Positions 35,556 through 45,327 of a DNA stretch of 62,791 nucleotides are shown here, piece by piece. Under the pieces are notes generated by a model. It was given only the letters and a program-made list of their open reading frames with translations, made no database searches and was not told the DNA's origin. The DNA is from Planctomycetota bacterium (GTDB lineage Bacteria > Planctomycetota > UBA8108 > JACQVS01). Location of the stretch: assembly GCA_016209605.1 (NCBI GenBank), contig JACQVS010000220.1:1-62791 (forward strand). Direction: 5' to 3'. A program made the translations under genes and the position numbers. Each line of letters opens with the position of its first letter. Within the stretch, counting starts at the first letter, position 1.

Positions 35556-35639
35556 GGAATCCGCGCTTCCTCTTCCCATGGGATATAAATTGCGACGGGA
35601 GGCGGCTCCGGGACAAGATTTTTTTGAGATTTTTGATGC

Positions 35640-36053
35640 TTAGCTCTCCACCAGGATCTCGAAGGGGCGATTTCGACCCCAGCGGTAAATCCGGAAGTCC
35701 TGGTCGAGAGTCAAGATTCTCCCGGTCCCAAGCGCGTCGGCGAGCGTCACCAGGCACGCATCCGCGAATCCCATCGGCACGTTCCGGTACTTCTTCATCA
35801 GCTTGATCACCTGCGAGGCGCTGTCCTTGATGAAAAAAGGGACGAGGAATACGCCGCGTTCAATGTTCTCGACGACCGATTCCGGCGCTCCTTGAAGATG
35901 GCGTAAAATGTGACAGCTTTCCGCGATGACCGCTTCGCAGGTTATCAGGGGCCCATCCAGAGCGGCTACCGCCTCAGCGCACGCTCTATGGTGCTCTTCG
36001 GATCGATCCAGGAGGGCTACGATGCAGCCCATGTCGAGGAGGATGGACTTCAT
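35640..36053 (-). CDS. VapC-type PIN-domain toxin
   Basis: This 137-residue protein has the PIN acidic set: Asp7 (LLDMGCIVALLD), Glu45 (CEAVIAESCHIL), Asp98 (GFADACLV) and Asp117/119 (LTLDQDF), so it should be an active Mg-dependent RNase. It overlaps the upstream antitoxin by four bases (ATGA). A remnant of a related gene's 3' end lies at 31727-31837, on the far side of the DISARM remains. Confidence 0.88.
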   Translation of the reverse strand: MKSILLDMGCIVALLDRSEEHHRACAEAVAALDGPLITCEAVIAESCHILRHLQGAPESVVENIERGVFLVPFFIKDSASQVIKLMKKYRNVPMGFADACLVTLADALGTGRILTLDQDFRIYRWGRNRPFEILVES

Positions 36054-36280
36054 CGCCCGAAGCCTTCAAGGTGTTTCTTGTTCGAGCCGAGGTCGGGTTT
36101 CCCTGATCGAAATCGGCCCAGGCCGGCGATTTTTCGCCGCCCCCCAGGTGGGAGGATTGAATTCAGGGCCTTGATCCCTTCACGGACAATTTTCGAGTCG
36201 TGCCATCGAAGACGGCGCTCGAGTTCGATGAGGATGTTCTCGGTTTGAGAATCGAGCCGGGCATGAATGATGCGGGCCAT
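36050..36280 (-). CDS. VapB-like antitoxin
   Basis: This 76-residue protein has an N-terminal ribbon-helix-helix-like segment (IIHARLDSQTENILIELERR, DSKIVREGIKAL) for DNA binding and operator control. A basic C-terminal tail follows that would wrap the toxin. It is coupled to the VapC gene by a four-base overlap. The 209-base gap upstream also contains the promoter for the divergent DUF4058 gene. Confidence 0.8.
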   Translation of the reverse strand: MARIIHARLDSQTENILIELERRLRWHDSKIVREGIKALNSILPPGGRRKIAGLGRFRSGKPDLGSNKKHLEGFGR

Positions 36281-36435
36281 TGAACCTCCGTATACTTTTT
36301 ATAAATTGTATTACACTCCCGATCAAGTGTCAAATCCATGCTTGCCGCTTTCCCTTGTCCTTTTCCCCCCCGTTCTTTTAGAAATACGGGCCTGAACATG
36401 CGCGTCCGCGCGCTATGTTCTATTTAAGGAGCCTA

Positions 36436-36444
36436 TGCTATAAT
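36436..36444 (+). promoter_or_regulatory. Extended -10 promoter for the DUF4058 gene
   Basis: TG-C-TATAAT is a perfect extended -10 element 45 bases upstream of the DUF4058 start. No good -35 is seen at 17 bases, which is normal for extended -10 promoters. AGGAG precedes the start codon. Confidence 0.55.
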
Positions 36445-36489
36445 CCTTTTTTTAAAGGTCCAATGTAGTTTAAGAATAGGAGCCTTTCA

Positions 36490-37245
36490 ATGCCAGTTCA
36501 TGATTGGAACAGGGTGAGCGCGGGTGTCTTTCATGATTTCCATGGCTCCTGGATCACCGAGCTGAAGAAGTCCTTGAACAACGGCTTGCTTCCCGAGGGC
36601 TACTACGCCATGTCCGAGCAAATCGCTGGAGAGGTTGGCCCTGACGTTTTGATGCTTCAAGCAAAAAGCCCGATGAGGGGTGCCATGGATTTCGGGATGA
36701 AGGGGGCGACCGCGATAAAAGAGGCTCCTCCTAAAGTCAGCTACACGGCAATTGCGGACGAAATGGAGGTTTACGCTCTCAAGCGCCGCTCCCTGGTCAT
36801 TCGACATTCCAGCGGTGATCAGATCGTGGCTTTCCTTGAAATCATCTCACCGGGGAATAAAAACCGCGAACGGGCTTTGCGGCGTTTTCTGGACAAAGCC
36901 GTCTCGGTTTTGGCAAATGGCTTCCATCTCTTGATCATTGATTTATTCCCTCATGGCCCTTTTGATCCCCAAGGCATCCACGGCGTGCTGTGGTCTGAAT
37001 TTCAAGAAAGTTCCTATCATTTGCCTCCGGAAAGGCCCCTGATGCTCGCGTCCTATTCGGCTGGCGCCCTTCCGAAAGCCTATGTGGAGCCCCTCGCCAT
37101 CGGTTCCATTCTTCCCGAGATGCCGCTTTTCCTCGAGGAGGATTGGTATATCACCGTGCCGCTCGAATCCACTTATGGGGAAGCCTATCGAAGCGTTTCC
37201 GGTCGCTGGCGGAGGGTGATCGAAGGGAGCGAGGCGGCCGTTTAA
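36490..37245 (+). CDS. DUF4058 family protein
   Basis: This 251-residue cytoplasmic protein opens with the family hallmark MPVHDWNRVSAGVFHDFH. The conserved IRHSSGDQIVAFLEIISPGNKN block and a C-terminal segment from PLFLEEDWYITVPLESTY follow. DUF4058 proteins are common in planctomycetes and cyanobacteria and have a restriction-endonuclease-like feel (EIISPGNK), but no function is established. Start and ribosome site (AGGAG) are clear. It is a single-gene unit. Confidence 0.9.
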   Translation: MPVHDWNRVSAGVFHDFHGSWITELKKSLNNGLLPEGYYAMSEQIAGEVGPDVLMLQAKSPMRGAMDFGMKGATAIKEAPPKVSYTAIADEMEVYALKRRSLVIRHSSGDQIVAFLEIISPGNKNRERALRRFLDKAVSVLANGFHLLIIDLFPHGPFDPQGIHGVLWSEFQESSYHLPPERPLMLASYSAGALPKAYVEPLAIGSILPEMPLFLEEDWYITVPLESTYGEAYRSVSGRWRRVIEGSEAAV

Positions 37246-37252
37246 AAATCGC

Positions 37253-37281
37253 TTGATCTTGCAGTCGGCAGGGCGTAATAT
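37253..37281 (+). promoter_or_regulatory. Possible sigma-70 promoter for the macroglobulin operon
   Basis: TTGATC at 37253-37258 and TAATAT at 37276-37281 are separated by 17 bases. Each matches its consensus in four of six positions. It lies about 185 bases upstream of the macroglobulin start; the 219-base gap holds no other gene. Confidence 0.3.
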
Positions 37282-37464
37282 GGCCGATCGAGAAGTGAAG
37301 ATTGAAGGTTTCGTCCTTTCTTTTGACTGTGGTAGTGAGTCGATGGTCGTTTTTTCGCCGGGCGGCTGATTTTGCCGCTGGCCATCTCTTGGAATCGCTC
37401 TTCCTGCCGCCGCCAACCTTTCCTCACTTCCCTCGGTAAAACTTTATTCGCCAGGGAGGGATCG

Positions 37465-40400
37465 ATGCTCGCCGCACTGTTCTGCCGCGCGACGGCGACA
37501 AGCGCCGCGCTCAGCAGCCGCTGGGTTGTTGTGGTCGCCATCTTGCTCTTTTCCAACGCCGCCACCCTCGGGGGCTGGATCTGGACGGTGAAGAAGCGCG
37601 CGCCGACGCGCCTCGCCAGCTTCCAGCCCAAGCGGCTCGGCGGCGTCCACGAACCGCTGCTCCTGGCCTTCAGCCGCGACATGGTCTCGGAGGGGGAGGT
37701 GGGGCAGGCGGCCGATCTGGCCGCTCTTCAAGTCACGCCGCCGGCGGCGCTCTGGGGGCGCTGGCGCAATGCCAAGGTCCTCGAGCTGCGGGCCCCGGAC
37801 GGTTTTGCCGCGGCCACCCCCTATCAGCTCAAGTTCTCCGGCCCCCTCCTCGACGCCGACGGCTATCCGGTGCAGGCCGCCGCCTCCTACCCCTTTGCCA
37901 CCCCGGCCTTGCAGCTCCAAGGCGCCTACCAGACGGAGCTTTCCCGGGACTGGCAGCTCACCTTCCGCCTGGTTTTCAACGACGCCGTGCCGGGGGCCTC
38001 CCTGGAGCGGCATCTCCACTTGAGCGACGAGACCGGGGCCGCCGTGCCGTTCTCGCGGATTGCCTCGGCCGACCCGGCGCGGGAACAGTTCTTCAAGACC
38101 GATGGCAAGCGCCGCGAAAGCCTGAGCGTCGGGCTCGATGCCGGCTTGGTGGGGATTTCGGGCCCTTTAGGCATCGAGAAGGCCCAGACCGCCCGCCTCC
38201 AGGTGCAGACCGAGCCGCTGCTCCAGGAGGTGCGGCCGTATCATCCCCCCTCGTTCCACCCGGGAGGACGAGGGTTCTCCGAGAGAGAGGGCGGCGCCAT
38301 CGCTCTGCATTTTTCCCGGAAGGTGGACCCCCTGGCCGCGAAGCCCTATATCCGGATCGAGCCGGAAATGCCGTTTCAGATCGAAGGAGAAGGCTCTTAT
38401 CTCCGCCTTCGGGGTGGCTTCAAGCCCGGGGCCCGCTACCGCGTCATCATCAAGGCCGGCATGCCGGCCGAGGACGGCCGCTTCCTGGCCGATGATCAGG
38501 TCCGCACCATCAACATGCCCGAGCTCGAGCCCGGCGCCGAGTTTGTCGGCGAGGGGGAGTTCCTTCCCCGAGAGGGGAGCCAGACGCTCCTCGTCCGTTC
38601 GGTCAACGCCAGCCAGATCTTCGTCGACGTCCAGCGCATCTTCCCCAACAACCTGGTTCACTACCTGAACAACGCCCGCTACGTCGGCAAGGAGATCCTC
38701 TCCAACCGGCGGATCGCCGCCGGCGCCCCGCGCAACGAGCCCGCCACCTCGAAGATCGACCTGCGCCAGCTCCTCGGCCCGAATCAAAGCGGCCCTTTCG
38801 CCGTCCGGGTGGGGCCCGAGGAGGAGGGCTGGCGCTGGCGGCGGAAGACCATCACCATCACGGATCTCGCCATCCACGCCAAGGTGGCAAGGAAGGGGAT
38901 GCTGGTGTGGGTGGCCCGATTGTCAAGCGGCGCCCCCGCCGCCGGCGTCCGCATCGCGGTGCTCACGAGGACCAATCAAACGCTGGCCGAAGGGGCCACC
39001 GATGAACGGGGCCTGGTCCTCTTCAACGATTTGACCCCGCCGGCCGGCGACCTGGAGGAGCCCTTCGCCGTCACCGCGGTCGCGGGCGAGGATTTCTCCT
39101 ATCTCGCCATCAACAAGAGCTCCCTATCCCTCGCCGGTCTTGACCTCGCCGGCCGGCCCTATCCCGAGGCCGCTTACGAGGCTTACGCCTACCCGGAGCG
39201 CGGCGTCATCCGGCCGGGGGAGTCCATCCACCTGCGCGCGCTGGTGCGCGAGCTGGACGGCCGGCTCCCTCCCCGGGAGATGCCGCTCCTCTGGGAGTTC
39301 ACCCGCCCCGATCGCCGCCCCGCCGGCCTCCTCCCGGCGGCGGTCTCGGAATTCGGCGCGGTCGAGACGCTCTGGAAGGCGGAGAGCTTCTACCCCACCG
39401 GCCTCTACACCGCGGCGCTTCGGATCCCGGGCGATGGGGGGCGTGAGCTGGGCCGGACCTCCTTCCGCGTCGAGGACTTCCTGCCGGTGACGCTGCGCCC
39501 CGCCGTCGAGGCCGAAGACCGGCGCTTCGGCGGCGGCGAGGAGCTGCGGGTCCAGGTCCGGGCGGAGCATCTCTTCGGCGGCAGCGCCGCCGGGCTCTCG
39601 GCCAAGGCCACCTGCCGGCTGATCCCGGCCGAGTTCACCTGCGATGCCTGGCCGGGAGTCGCCTTCACCAGCTCTAGCGGCAAGTTTCTCGGAACCGTCC
39701 TGGAGGCCAAGCCCATCGAGCTGGATGCCGAGGGTAAGGGCGCGCTCATCTTCCAGTTGCCGCGGGAGGTGGAGGCGCGGAGCGCCCTCCAGGCGCTCGC
39801 CGCCGTGGAGGTCTTCGAGGTGAGCGGCCGCGCGTGTACGGCCCGCCTGGCTCGGGCGGTCGATCCGCTCCCCTTCTACCTGGGGGTGCGCCGGCCGGAA
39901 GGGGGGGCGCGCCTGGGGAAGGACTGGAAGGCGGAGTGCATCGCCCTCAAGCCCGGCGGCAGCCCGGAAAACCTTGCCGCGGTGGAAGCGCGGCTGGCGC
40001 GGCTCACCTGGGAGCACGACCTCAAGCTGGCCGGCGGCGTTTACCGATGGAGCAGCGACCGGAAGGAGACCGAAATTCTCTCGCGAACGGTTCCCCTGGA
40101 AAACGGCCGCGGCCTGTTCTCCTTCCTCCCGGAGGTGGGCGGCCATTACCGCTTGAGCTTCCGCGCCCCGCGGGGGGAAGGGCAGCTCGCCGTGGAGACG
40201 AGCCTCGAGTTTTACGTCGAGGGAGGAGCGGAAGAGAACCCTTCCCTCGAGATCCCCAGCCGTATCGCCCTGAGCTTGGACAAGAAATATTACCGCGCCG
40301 GCGAGAAGGCGCATGTGCGCGTCGAGTCGCCCATCGCCGGAACGGCGCTCCTCACCCTGGAGACCGATCACATCCACGAGGCGCGCCTGGTGGAGCTGGC

Positions 40401-42960
40401 CTCAGGCGCGGCGGATCTCGAAGTGCCGGTGTCCGCCGATCTCGTTCCCCACGGCTACTTGACCTTGACGGTGCTCCAAGGGAGGGCGGCGCCGCGGTCG
40501 CGGGGCGTGCCGCTCCGGGCCTATGGCGCCGTTGCCCTCCTCCGCGACCCCGCCGAGCGCGAGGCCAAGCTGGCCTTGACCGCTCCGGTCGAGGCGCGGC
40601 CGGGCGATGAGCTGCGCGTGGAGATCGCCGCTCTACGCGCCGACGGCTGCCCCGAGGAAGGCGAGGCCGCGGTGGCGCTGGTCGATGCCGGCATCCTGGC
40701 CCTGACCGCCTTCCCCACTCCCGATCCGCTCGCCTGGTTCACGGCGCAGCGGGAGCTGAGCAGCCGCCCGAGCGATGTCTATTCGGAAATCGTCCTCGAG
40801 CCCTGCGAGCTCCTCGCCACGGCGCCGTCCCGGCCCGGCGGCGACAAGGAGGCTCCGGGAGCGGGCGACTACCTCAATCCCATCGCCTCGAAGCGCGTCG
40901 AGACGGTGGCGCTCTGGGCGGGCGGCTTGAAGACCGGCCTCGATGGCAAGGCCGTCTTGACCATCAAGGCGCCGGAGTTCGACGGCGAGCTGGTGGCCCT
41001 GGCGGTGCTTTCCGGGAGGAGCGCGGTGGGGAGCGCGCGGGCGGCCATCAAGGTGCACCGGCCCGTGGTGGTCCAGCCCAGCCTGCCGAGGTTCCTGGCA
41101 GCGGGAGATGCCTTCCAGGTCCCGGTGAGCGTCCACAACACCACGAAGGAGCTGGTCGAGGCGAGCCTGTCGATCCGCCTGGACAACCGCATCTTCCTCG
41201 CGACCGGAGAGCCGGGCGAGCAGCTCCTCAGGATCGGCGGCGGCGGCCAGGCGACGGCCTGGTTCCACCTCGCCGCCAGGGAGACCGGCAACGCCGAAGT
41301 TATCGTTCGCTGCCAGGTGAACGGCGAGAGCTTCGAGAAGCGCGCCGAGCTGCCGGTGCGGCCGGCGGCGCCGCCGGTGCCGTTGAGCCAGAACGCCATG
41401 GTCGAGGGCGGGAAGACCGCCGAGCTGGCGCTGGGAGCGGATTTCCTGCCGGGGACGGCGAGCTCCGAGCTGGTGCTGTCGACCTCCTTCCTTCCCAATG
41501 TCGAGGGGAGCCTGCAGTACCTCCTCGACTATCCCTACGGCTGCGTTGAGCAGACCTCGAGCAAGCTGGTCCCCTGGATCGCGCTGAGGGATTACCTTCG
41601 CGCCATCTCCTCCGACGCCTACACCGATGAGGAGATCCGCGACCACGTCCGCGCCGGCGTCGAGCGACTCTTCAGCATGCAGACCGAGGAGGGGGGTCTG
41701 GGCTGGTGGCCCGGCGACACCCGGCCCTACCCGTGGGGGAGCGTCCACGCCGCCCAAATTCTTCTCGAGGCGCGCGGCGCCGGCCATGAGGTTCCGGAAA
41801 AGCGCCTGGAGCGCCTCCTCGACTACCTCGATGGGCTCCTCGCCGACAGCGCCGAGGAGACGCGCTGGGACTCGAACACGCTGCGGGCATACAGCGCCGC
41901 CATCCTGGCCCGCGCCAGCCGGATGAGGCGCGACTGGATCCGCGGCCTCTGGGAGCGGCGGGAGGAGCTTTCCGCCGAGGCCAGGGCGCAAGTCGTGCTG
42001 GCCGCGGCCCTGGCCCGGGTGAACTTGAACGCCGCCGAGGCTCCCCCCGCGATCGCCCCGGCGGTCGCTCAGGCCGATGCCGGCAAAGCGGTGCTGGCCT
42101 CGTTTCAGGGCCTCAATCTTGACGAGGACAGGCGCGGCGGCCGGCGCGAGCTGTCGGGAACGCTTTACAGCCGGACGCGTGAGCTGAGCGCCCTGGTGAG
42201 CGCCTTCGCCGACCTCGGGGCGCCGCCGGCGGAGCTGTTCCCGCTCCTCATCCCCCTCCTGCGCTTGCAGGAAAAGGGGCGTTACCGCTCGACCCAGGAG
42301 GATGCCTTCGCCCTCCTCGCCCTCGCCAAGGCAGCGCGGGCGATGCCGCCCCCGTTGGGGGAGACGCTGGTGAAGATCGAGTGCGCCGGGAAGTCGATCG
42401 AGCAGCGCGTGGGAAGGGACCGGGTGGCGATTCCCCTCCCGGCAGACGAAAAGTCCGTCTCGATTGCCGTCTTGGGCGGCGGCCCGGCGTATGCCGTCTG
42501 GAAGGCGCGCGGGGTGCCGCTCGAGGGAGTGCCCGCGGAGGACCGGGGCATCCAGGTCCGCCGCGCCTTCCTCCGGCGCGACTTCAAGGCTCGCCCGGAA
42601 GGCCCCTTCCGCCGCGGCGAGACCGTGCTCATCCGTATCGAGCTCGACTGCCCCTCCAGCCTCCCGAACGTCGTGGTGGTGGATGCCCTTCCGGCGGGCT
42701 TCGAGATCGAAAATCCGGAGCTGGCCACCGCGAGCGGCGAGGTGAAGAAGGAAGGCGGGCTGGGGCTGCGGCACAGCGACATGCGCGACGACCGCTTGAT
42801 TCTCTTCGCCGATCCCTCTTCCGGGAAAAGCTCTTACACTTACGTGGTCCGCGCCGTCACTCCCGGACTTTACACCCTGCCTCCCATCGCCGCCGAGTGC
42901 ATGTATGACGCCTCGATTCACAGCGTCCATGGCGGCGGCAAGGTGGAGGTGGTGCGGTGA
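37465..42960 (+). CDS. Bacterial alpha-2-macroglobulin with thioester
   Basis: This 1831-residue envelope protein has an N-terminal membrane anchor (about residues 22-40) and no lipobox. It has the macroglobulin domain series and a thioester motif YPYGCVEQT (Cys1360-Val-Glu-Gln1363) within an alpha/alpha toroid. A C-terminal receptor-binding-like domain follows. Bacterial homologues trap invading proteases covalently and are typically encoded beside pbpC. That is the case here, with a four-base overlap (GTGA). Start 37465 follows GGGAGGG. The likely role is periplasmic protection of peptidoglycan synthesis or envelope defence, assigned by family and context. Confidence 0.92.
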   Translation: MLAALFCRATATSAALSSRWVVVVAILLFSNAATLGGWIWTVKKRAPTRLASFQPKRLGGVHEPLLLAFSRDMVSEGEVGQAADLAALQVTPPAALWGRWRNAKVLELRAPDGFAAATPYQLKFSGPLLDADGYPVQAAASYPFATPALQLQGAYQTELSRDWQLTFRLVFNDAVPGASLERHLHLSDETGAAVPFSRIASADPAREQFFKTDGKRRESLSVGLDAGLVGISGPLGIEKAQTARLQVQTEPLLQEVRPYHPPSFHPGGRGFSEREGGAIALHFSRKVDPLAAKPYIRIEPEMPFQIEGEGSYLRLRGGFKPGARYRVIIKAGMPAEDGRFLADDQVRTINMPELEPGAEFVGEGEFLPREGSQTLLVRSVNASQIFVDVQRIFPNNLVHYLNNARYVGKEILSNRRIAAGAPRNEPATSKIDLRQLLGPNQSGPFAVRVGPEEEGWRWRRKTITITDLAIHAKVARKGMLVWVARLSSGAPAAGVRIAVLTRTNQTLAEGATDERGLVLFNDLTPPAGDLEEPFAVTAVAGEDFSYLAINKSSLSLAGLDLAGRPYPEAAYEAYAYPERGVIRPGESIHLRALVRELDGRLPPREMPLLWEFTRPDRRPAGLLPAAVSEFGAVETLWKAESFYPTGLYTAALRIPGDGGRELGRTSFRVEDFLPVTLRPAVEAEDRRFGGGEELRVQVRAEHLFGGSAAGLSAKATCRLIPAEFTCDAWPGVAFTSSSGKFLGTVLEAKPIELDAEGKGALIFQLPREVEARSALQALAAVEVFEVSGRACTARLARAVDPLPFYLGVRRPEGGARLGKDWKAECIALKPGGSPENLAAVEARLARLTWEHDLKLAGGVYRWSSDRKETEILSRTVPLENGRGLFSFLPEVGGHYRLSFRAPRGEGQLAVETSLEFYVEGGAEENPSLEIPSRIALSLDKKYYRAGEKAHVRVESPIAGTALLTLETDHIHEARLVELASGAADLEVPVSADLVPHGYLTLTVLQGRAAPRSRGVPLRAYGAVALLRDPAEREAKLALTAPVEARPGDELRVEIAALRADGCPEEGEAAVALVDAGILALTAFPTPDPLAWFTAQRELSSRPSDVYSEIVLEPCELLATAPSRPGGDKEAPGAGDYLNPIASKRVETVALWAGGLKTGLDGKAVLTIKAPEFDGELVALAVLSGRSAVGSARAAIKVHRPVVVQPSLPRFLAAGDAFQVPVSVHNTTKELVEASLSIRLDNRIFLATGEPGEQLLRIGGGGQATAWFHLAARETGNAEVIVRCQVNGESFEKRAELPVRPAAPPVPLSQNAMVEGGKTAELALGADFLPGTASSELVLSTSFLPNVEGSLQYLLDYPYGCVEQTSSKLVPWIALRDYLRAISSDAYTDEEIRDHVRAGVERLFSMQTEEGGLGWWPGDTRPYPWGSVHAAQILLEARGAGHEVPEKRLERLLDYLDGLLADSAEETRWDSNTLRAYSAAILARASRMRRDWIRGLWERREELSAEARAQVVLAAALARVNLNAAEAPPAIAPAVAQADAGKAVLASFQGLNLDEDRRGGRRELSGTLYSRTRELSALVSAFADLGAPPAELFPLLIPLLRLQEKGRYRSTQEDAFALLALAKAARAMPPPLGETLVKIECAGKSIEQRVGRDRVAIPLPADEKSVSIAVLGGGPAYAVWKARGVPLEGVPAEDRGIQVRRAFLRRDFKARPEGPFRRGETVLIRIELDCPSSLPNVVVVDALPAGFEIENPELATASGEVKKEGGLGLRHSDMRDDRLILFADPSSGKSSYTYVVRAVTPGLYTLPPIAAECMYDASIHSVHGGGKVEVVR

Positions 42961-45047
42961 GGGGGCCGGTCTCGTGGAGGCCGGTCTCGTGGAAGCCGGC
43001 CTGCCGCTGGGGCCTCGCCGCCGCGCTGCTCCTACTTGTGACCCTGGCGGCGGCGCTGGCCTTTGAATGGCTGCGCCTCCCGGATGTAGAGAAGCTGCGG
43101 CTCGGCGTCTCGTACTCCACGGTCATCCTCGACCGGGAGGGGAACGCCCTGCGCTACGCCTTGACGGCGGAGGAGCAGTTGGCGCCACGGATCCGCCTCG
43201 CCGCCATCCATCCCCGGCTCGTCCAGGCGACCCTGGCGGCCGAGGATGCGCGCTTCCGCTCTCACGGGGGAGTGGACTTGCGGGCGGTGGCACGGGCTCT
43301 CTGGCTCAATTTCAAGGCCGGCCGGGTGGTCTCGGGGGCCTCCACCATCACCATGCAGGCGGCGCGCCTCCTGCGGCCATTGCCGCGGGGCTATTACAAC
43401 AAGCTCCGCGAGATGCTCCTCGCCTGGTGGCTGGAAAAGCATCTGGCGAAGGATGAGATCCTCGAGCTTTATTTCAACCTCGCCCCTTACGGCGGCAATA
43501 TTCGCGGCGCCGAGGGGGCGGCGCTGCGTTACTTCGGCCGCCATGCCGGCGACCTGAGCCTCGGCGAGGCGGCTCTGCTCGCCGGCCTGCCGCAGTCGCC
43601 GTCGCGCCTCCGGCCGGACCGCGCACCGGCGCGGGCGCGCCGGCGCCGCGACTGGATCCTCGACCGCATGGCGGTGCTCGGCTGGATCTCGCCCCAGGCG
43701 GGCGCGGAGGCCAAGGCCGCGCCGGTCGAGATCCGCTTCCATCCCCTGCCGCTCCGCTCACCGCACTTTGCCGAGTGGGCGCGGTGGCGCTCCGCCCCCG
43801 GCGAGCGGGTGCGTACCACCCTCGATCCCGCCCTGCAAAAGCTGGCCGAGGAGACCATGGCCGCTTGGCTCGCGGAGCTGCGGCCCCACGGCGTCCAGAG
43901 CGGCGCCCTAGTGGCGGTGGAGACGTGGAGCGGCCGGATCCGCGCCCTGGTCGGCTCCCGGGATTTCTTCGCGCCCGGGAACGGGCAGGTGAACGGCGCC
44001 GCGGCGCCGCGGTCGCCGGGCTCGCTCCTCAAGCCATTCATCTACGCCCTGGCTTTCGAGCGGGGGATCATCCGGCCGGAGACCATCCTGCGGGACCAGC
44101 CGCTGCGCTTCCGCGACGGCTGGCAGCCGCAGAACTTCAGCCGCCAGTTCTCCGGCTCGGTGACCGCCCGCGAGGCGCTGCTCTCCTCGCTAAACGCGCC
44201 GGCCCTCGAGCTGCTCGAGCGCGTCGGCGTCGCGGACGCGATCACCGCCCTGCGCTCCGCGGGGCTGCGGCACGTGAGGGCTACTCCCGAGCGTTACGGC
44301 CTGGCCCTCGGCCTGGGCGGCGTGGAAGTGCCGCTCCTCGAGCTGGTGGAGGCCTACGCCACCCTGGGCCGTCTCGGAAGCCATCGGGCGTTAGCTTTCC
44401 GAGAAGAAGAGCCGTCCGGGAGCCTGGAGCCGGTCCTCGACCCCGGCGCCGTTTACCAGGTGGCGGAGATCCTGGAGGGGGGCTCCTGGCCGGAGGTGGA
44501 GAAGGGCGGGCCGCTCAAGCTGCCGCGCCTGGCGTTAAAGACCGGCACCAGCTTCGGCCGGCGCGACGCCTGGGCGGTCGGCTTCAATCCCTCCTGGACG
44601 GTGGGGGTGTGGCTCGGCAACTGCGACGCCAGCCCCTCGATCGCCCTGGTGGGCCGGAGCGCGGCCGTCCCGGCGGTGCTCGCTTTCCTGCGCCGCCTGC
44701 CGCCCCTCGATTTGCCGCCGTGGTACGCGCCGCCGGCGGGTTCAAGTCACTTGATTCCAACGATCGCTCCCGTTCCTCCAATTCGCGAGGACAGTCGCGT
44801 GCAGTGGATTTCTCCGATCGACGGAGCGCTTTACCTCGCCCACGACCGCCCCGGAGGCAACCGCTTGCGCCTGCAAGCCGAGGTGACGCCAGCGGGGCGG
44901 CTGTCCTGGTTCATCGACGGAGCCTTCGCCGGCCGCAGCGCCTCCGGCGAAGTCCTCGAGGCGCCGCTCGAGGCCGGCGCCCACCAGGTCACGCTCCTGA
45001 CGGAGCGCGGCCACATGGAGACGCGTCGCATCCGCGTGAAAAACTAG
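42957..45047 (+). CDS. pbpC: Penicillin-binding protein 1C
   Basis: This 696-residue bifunctional peptidoglycan synthase starts with GTG overlapping the macroglobulin stop. A membrane anchor lies at about residues 18-38. The glycosyltransferase domain has catalytic Glu96 in AAEDARFRSHGGVD and GASTITMQAARLL. The transpeptidase has SLLK (Ser356, Lys359), SLN, and KTGTS (Lys528). The PBP1C-specific C-terminal beta domain (WISPIDGALYLAHD) is present. All catalytic motifs are intact. A class A PBP implies the host makes peptidoglycan. The N-terminus contains a duplicated codon block (PVSWRPVSWKP) from a 15-base tandem repeat. Confidence 0.93.
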   Translation: MRGPVSWRPVSWKPACRWGLAAALLLLVTLAAALAFEWLRLPDVEKLRLGVSYSTVILDREGNALRYALTAEEQLAPRIRLAAIHPRLVQATLAAEDARFRSHGGVDLRAVARALWLNFKAGRVVSGASTITMQAARLLRPLPRGYYNKLREMLLAWWLEKHLAKDEILELYFNLAPYGGNIRGAEGAALRYFGRHAGDLSLGEAALLAGLPQSPSRLRPDRAPARARRRRDWILDRMAVLGWISPQAGAEAKAAPVEIRFHPLPLRSPHFAEWARWRSAPGERVRTTLDPALQKLAEETMAAWLAELRPHGVQSGALVAVETWSGRIRALVGSRDFFAPGNGQVNGAAAPRSPGSLLKPFIYALAFERGIIRPETILRDQPLRFRDGWQPQNFSRQFSGSVTAREALLSSLNAPALELLERVGVADAITALRSAGLRHVRATPERYGLALGLGGVEVPLLELVEAYATLGRLGSHRALAFREEEPSGSLEPVLDPGAVYQVAEILEGGSWPEVEKGGPLKLPRLALKTGTSFGRRDAWAVGFNPSWTVGVWLGNCDASPSIALVGRSAAVPAVLAFLRRLPPLDLPPWYAPPAGSSHLIPTIAPVPPIREDSRVQWISPIDGALYLAHDRPGGNRLRLQAEVTPAGRLSWFIDGAFAGRSASGEVLEAPLEAGAHQVTLLTERGHMETRRIRVKN

Positions 45048-45319
45048 TTTTTGGTTGCCGCTTCGATCTCCGGCTGCTCGAGCAGCACCTCCACGAACCG
45101 CGCCGAAGCCACCACCAGAAAAGAATTCAGATTTTTGAAAATGGTGACCTCCAACGGAGCAACGCCGGCGAGTTTTTGAACTCTTTTCAGGAGTTGGCGG
45201 ATCTCTTCCCCCTCCCGCAAAAACAACACTGCCTCCACCGGCTCTTCGCTCGCTTGAGCGCGGTGGAGCTCTTCGAGCAGTTGGGGATCGATCCTGGCTT
45301 TCTTCCGGCGCTGGCCCAT
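45044..45319 (-). CDS. Stand-alone peptidase-inhibitor-I9-like small protein
   Basis: This 91-residue protein follows the subtilisin gene by eight bases on the same strand. Its core (FLREGEEIRQLLKRVQKLAG, then NLNSFLVVASARFVEVLLEQPEIEAA) follows the beta-alpha-beta pattern of I9 propeptide inhibitors. It lacks a signal peptide, as does the protease. It could act in trans as chaperone or inhibitor of the protease; that is inference. Its stop overlaps the pbpC stop region by four bases. Confidence 0.55.
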   Translation of the reverse strand: MGQRRKKARIDPQLLEELHRAQASEEPVEAVLFLREGEEIRQLLKRVQKLAGVAPLEVTIFKNLNSFLVVASARFVEVLLEQPEIEAATKN

Positions 45320-45327
45320 GACACGTC

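Noticed and set aside
40633..42930. 765-codon minus-strand open frame opposite the macroglobulin gene
   Set aside because: It is a shadow frame; the sense strand has an intact thioester motif and family domains.
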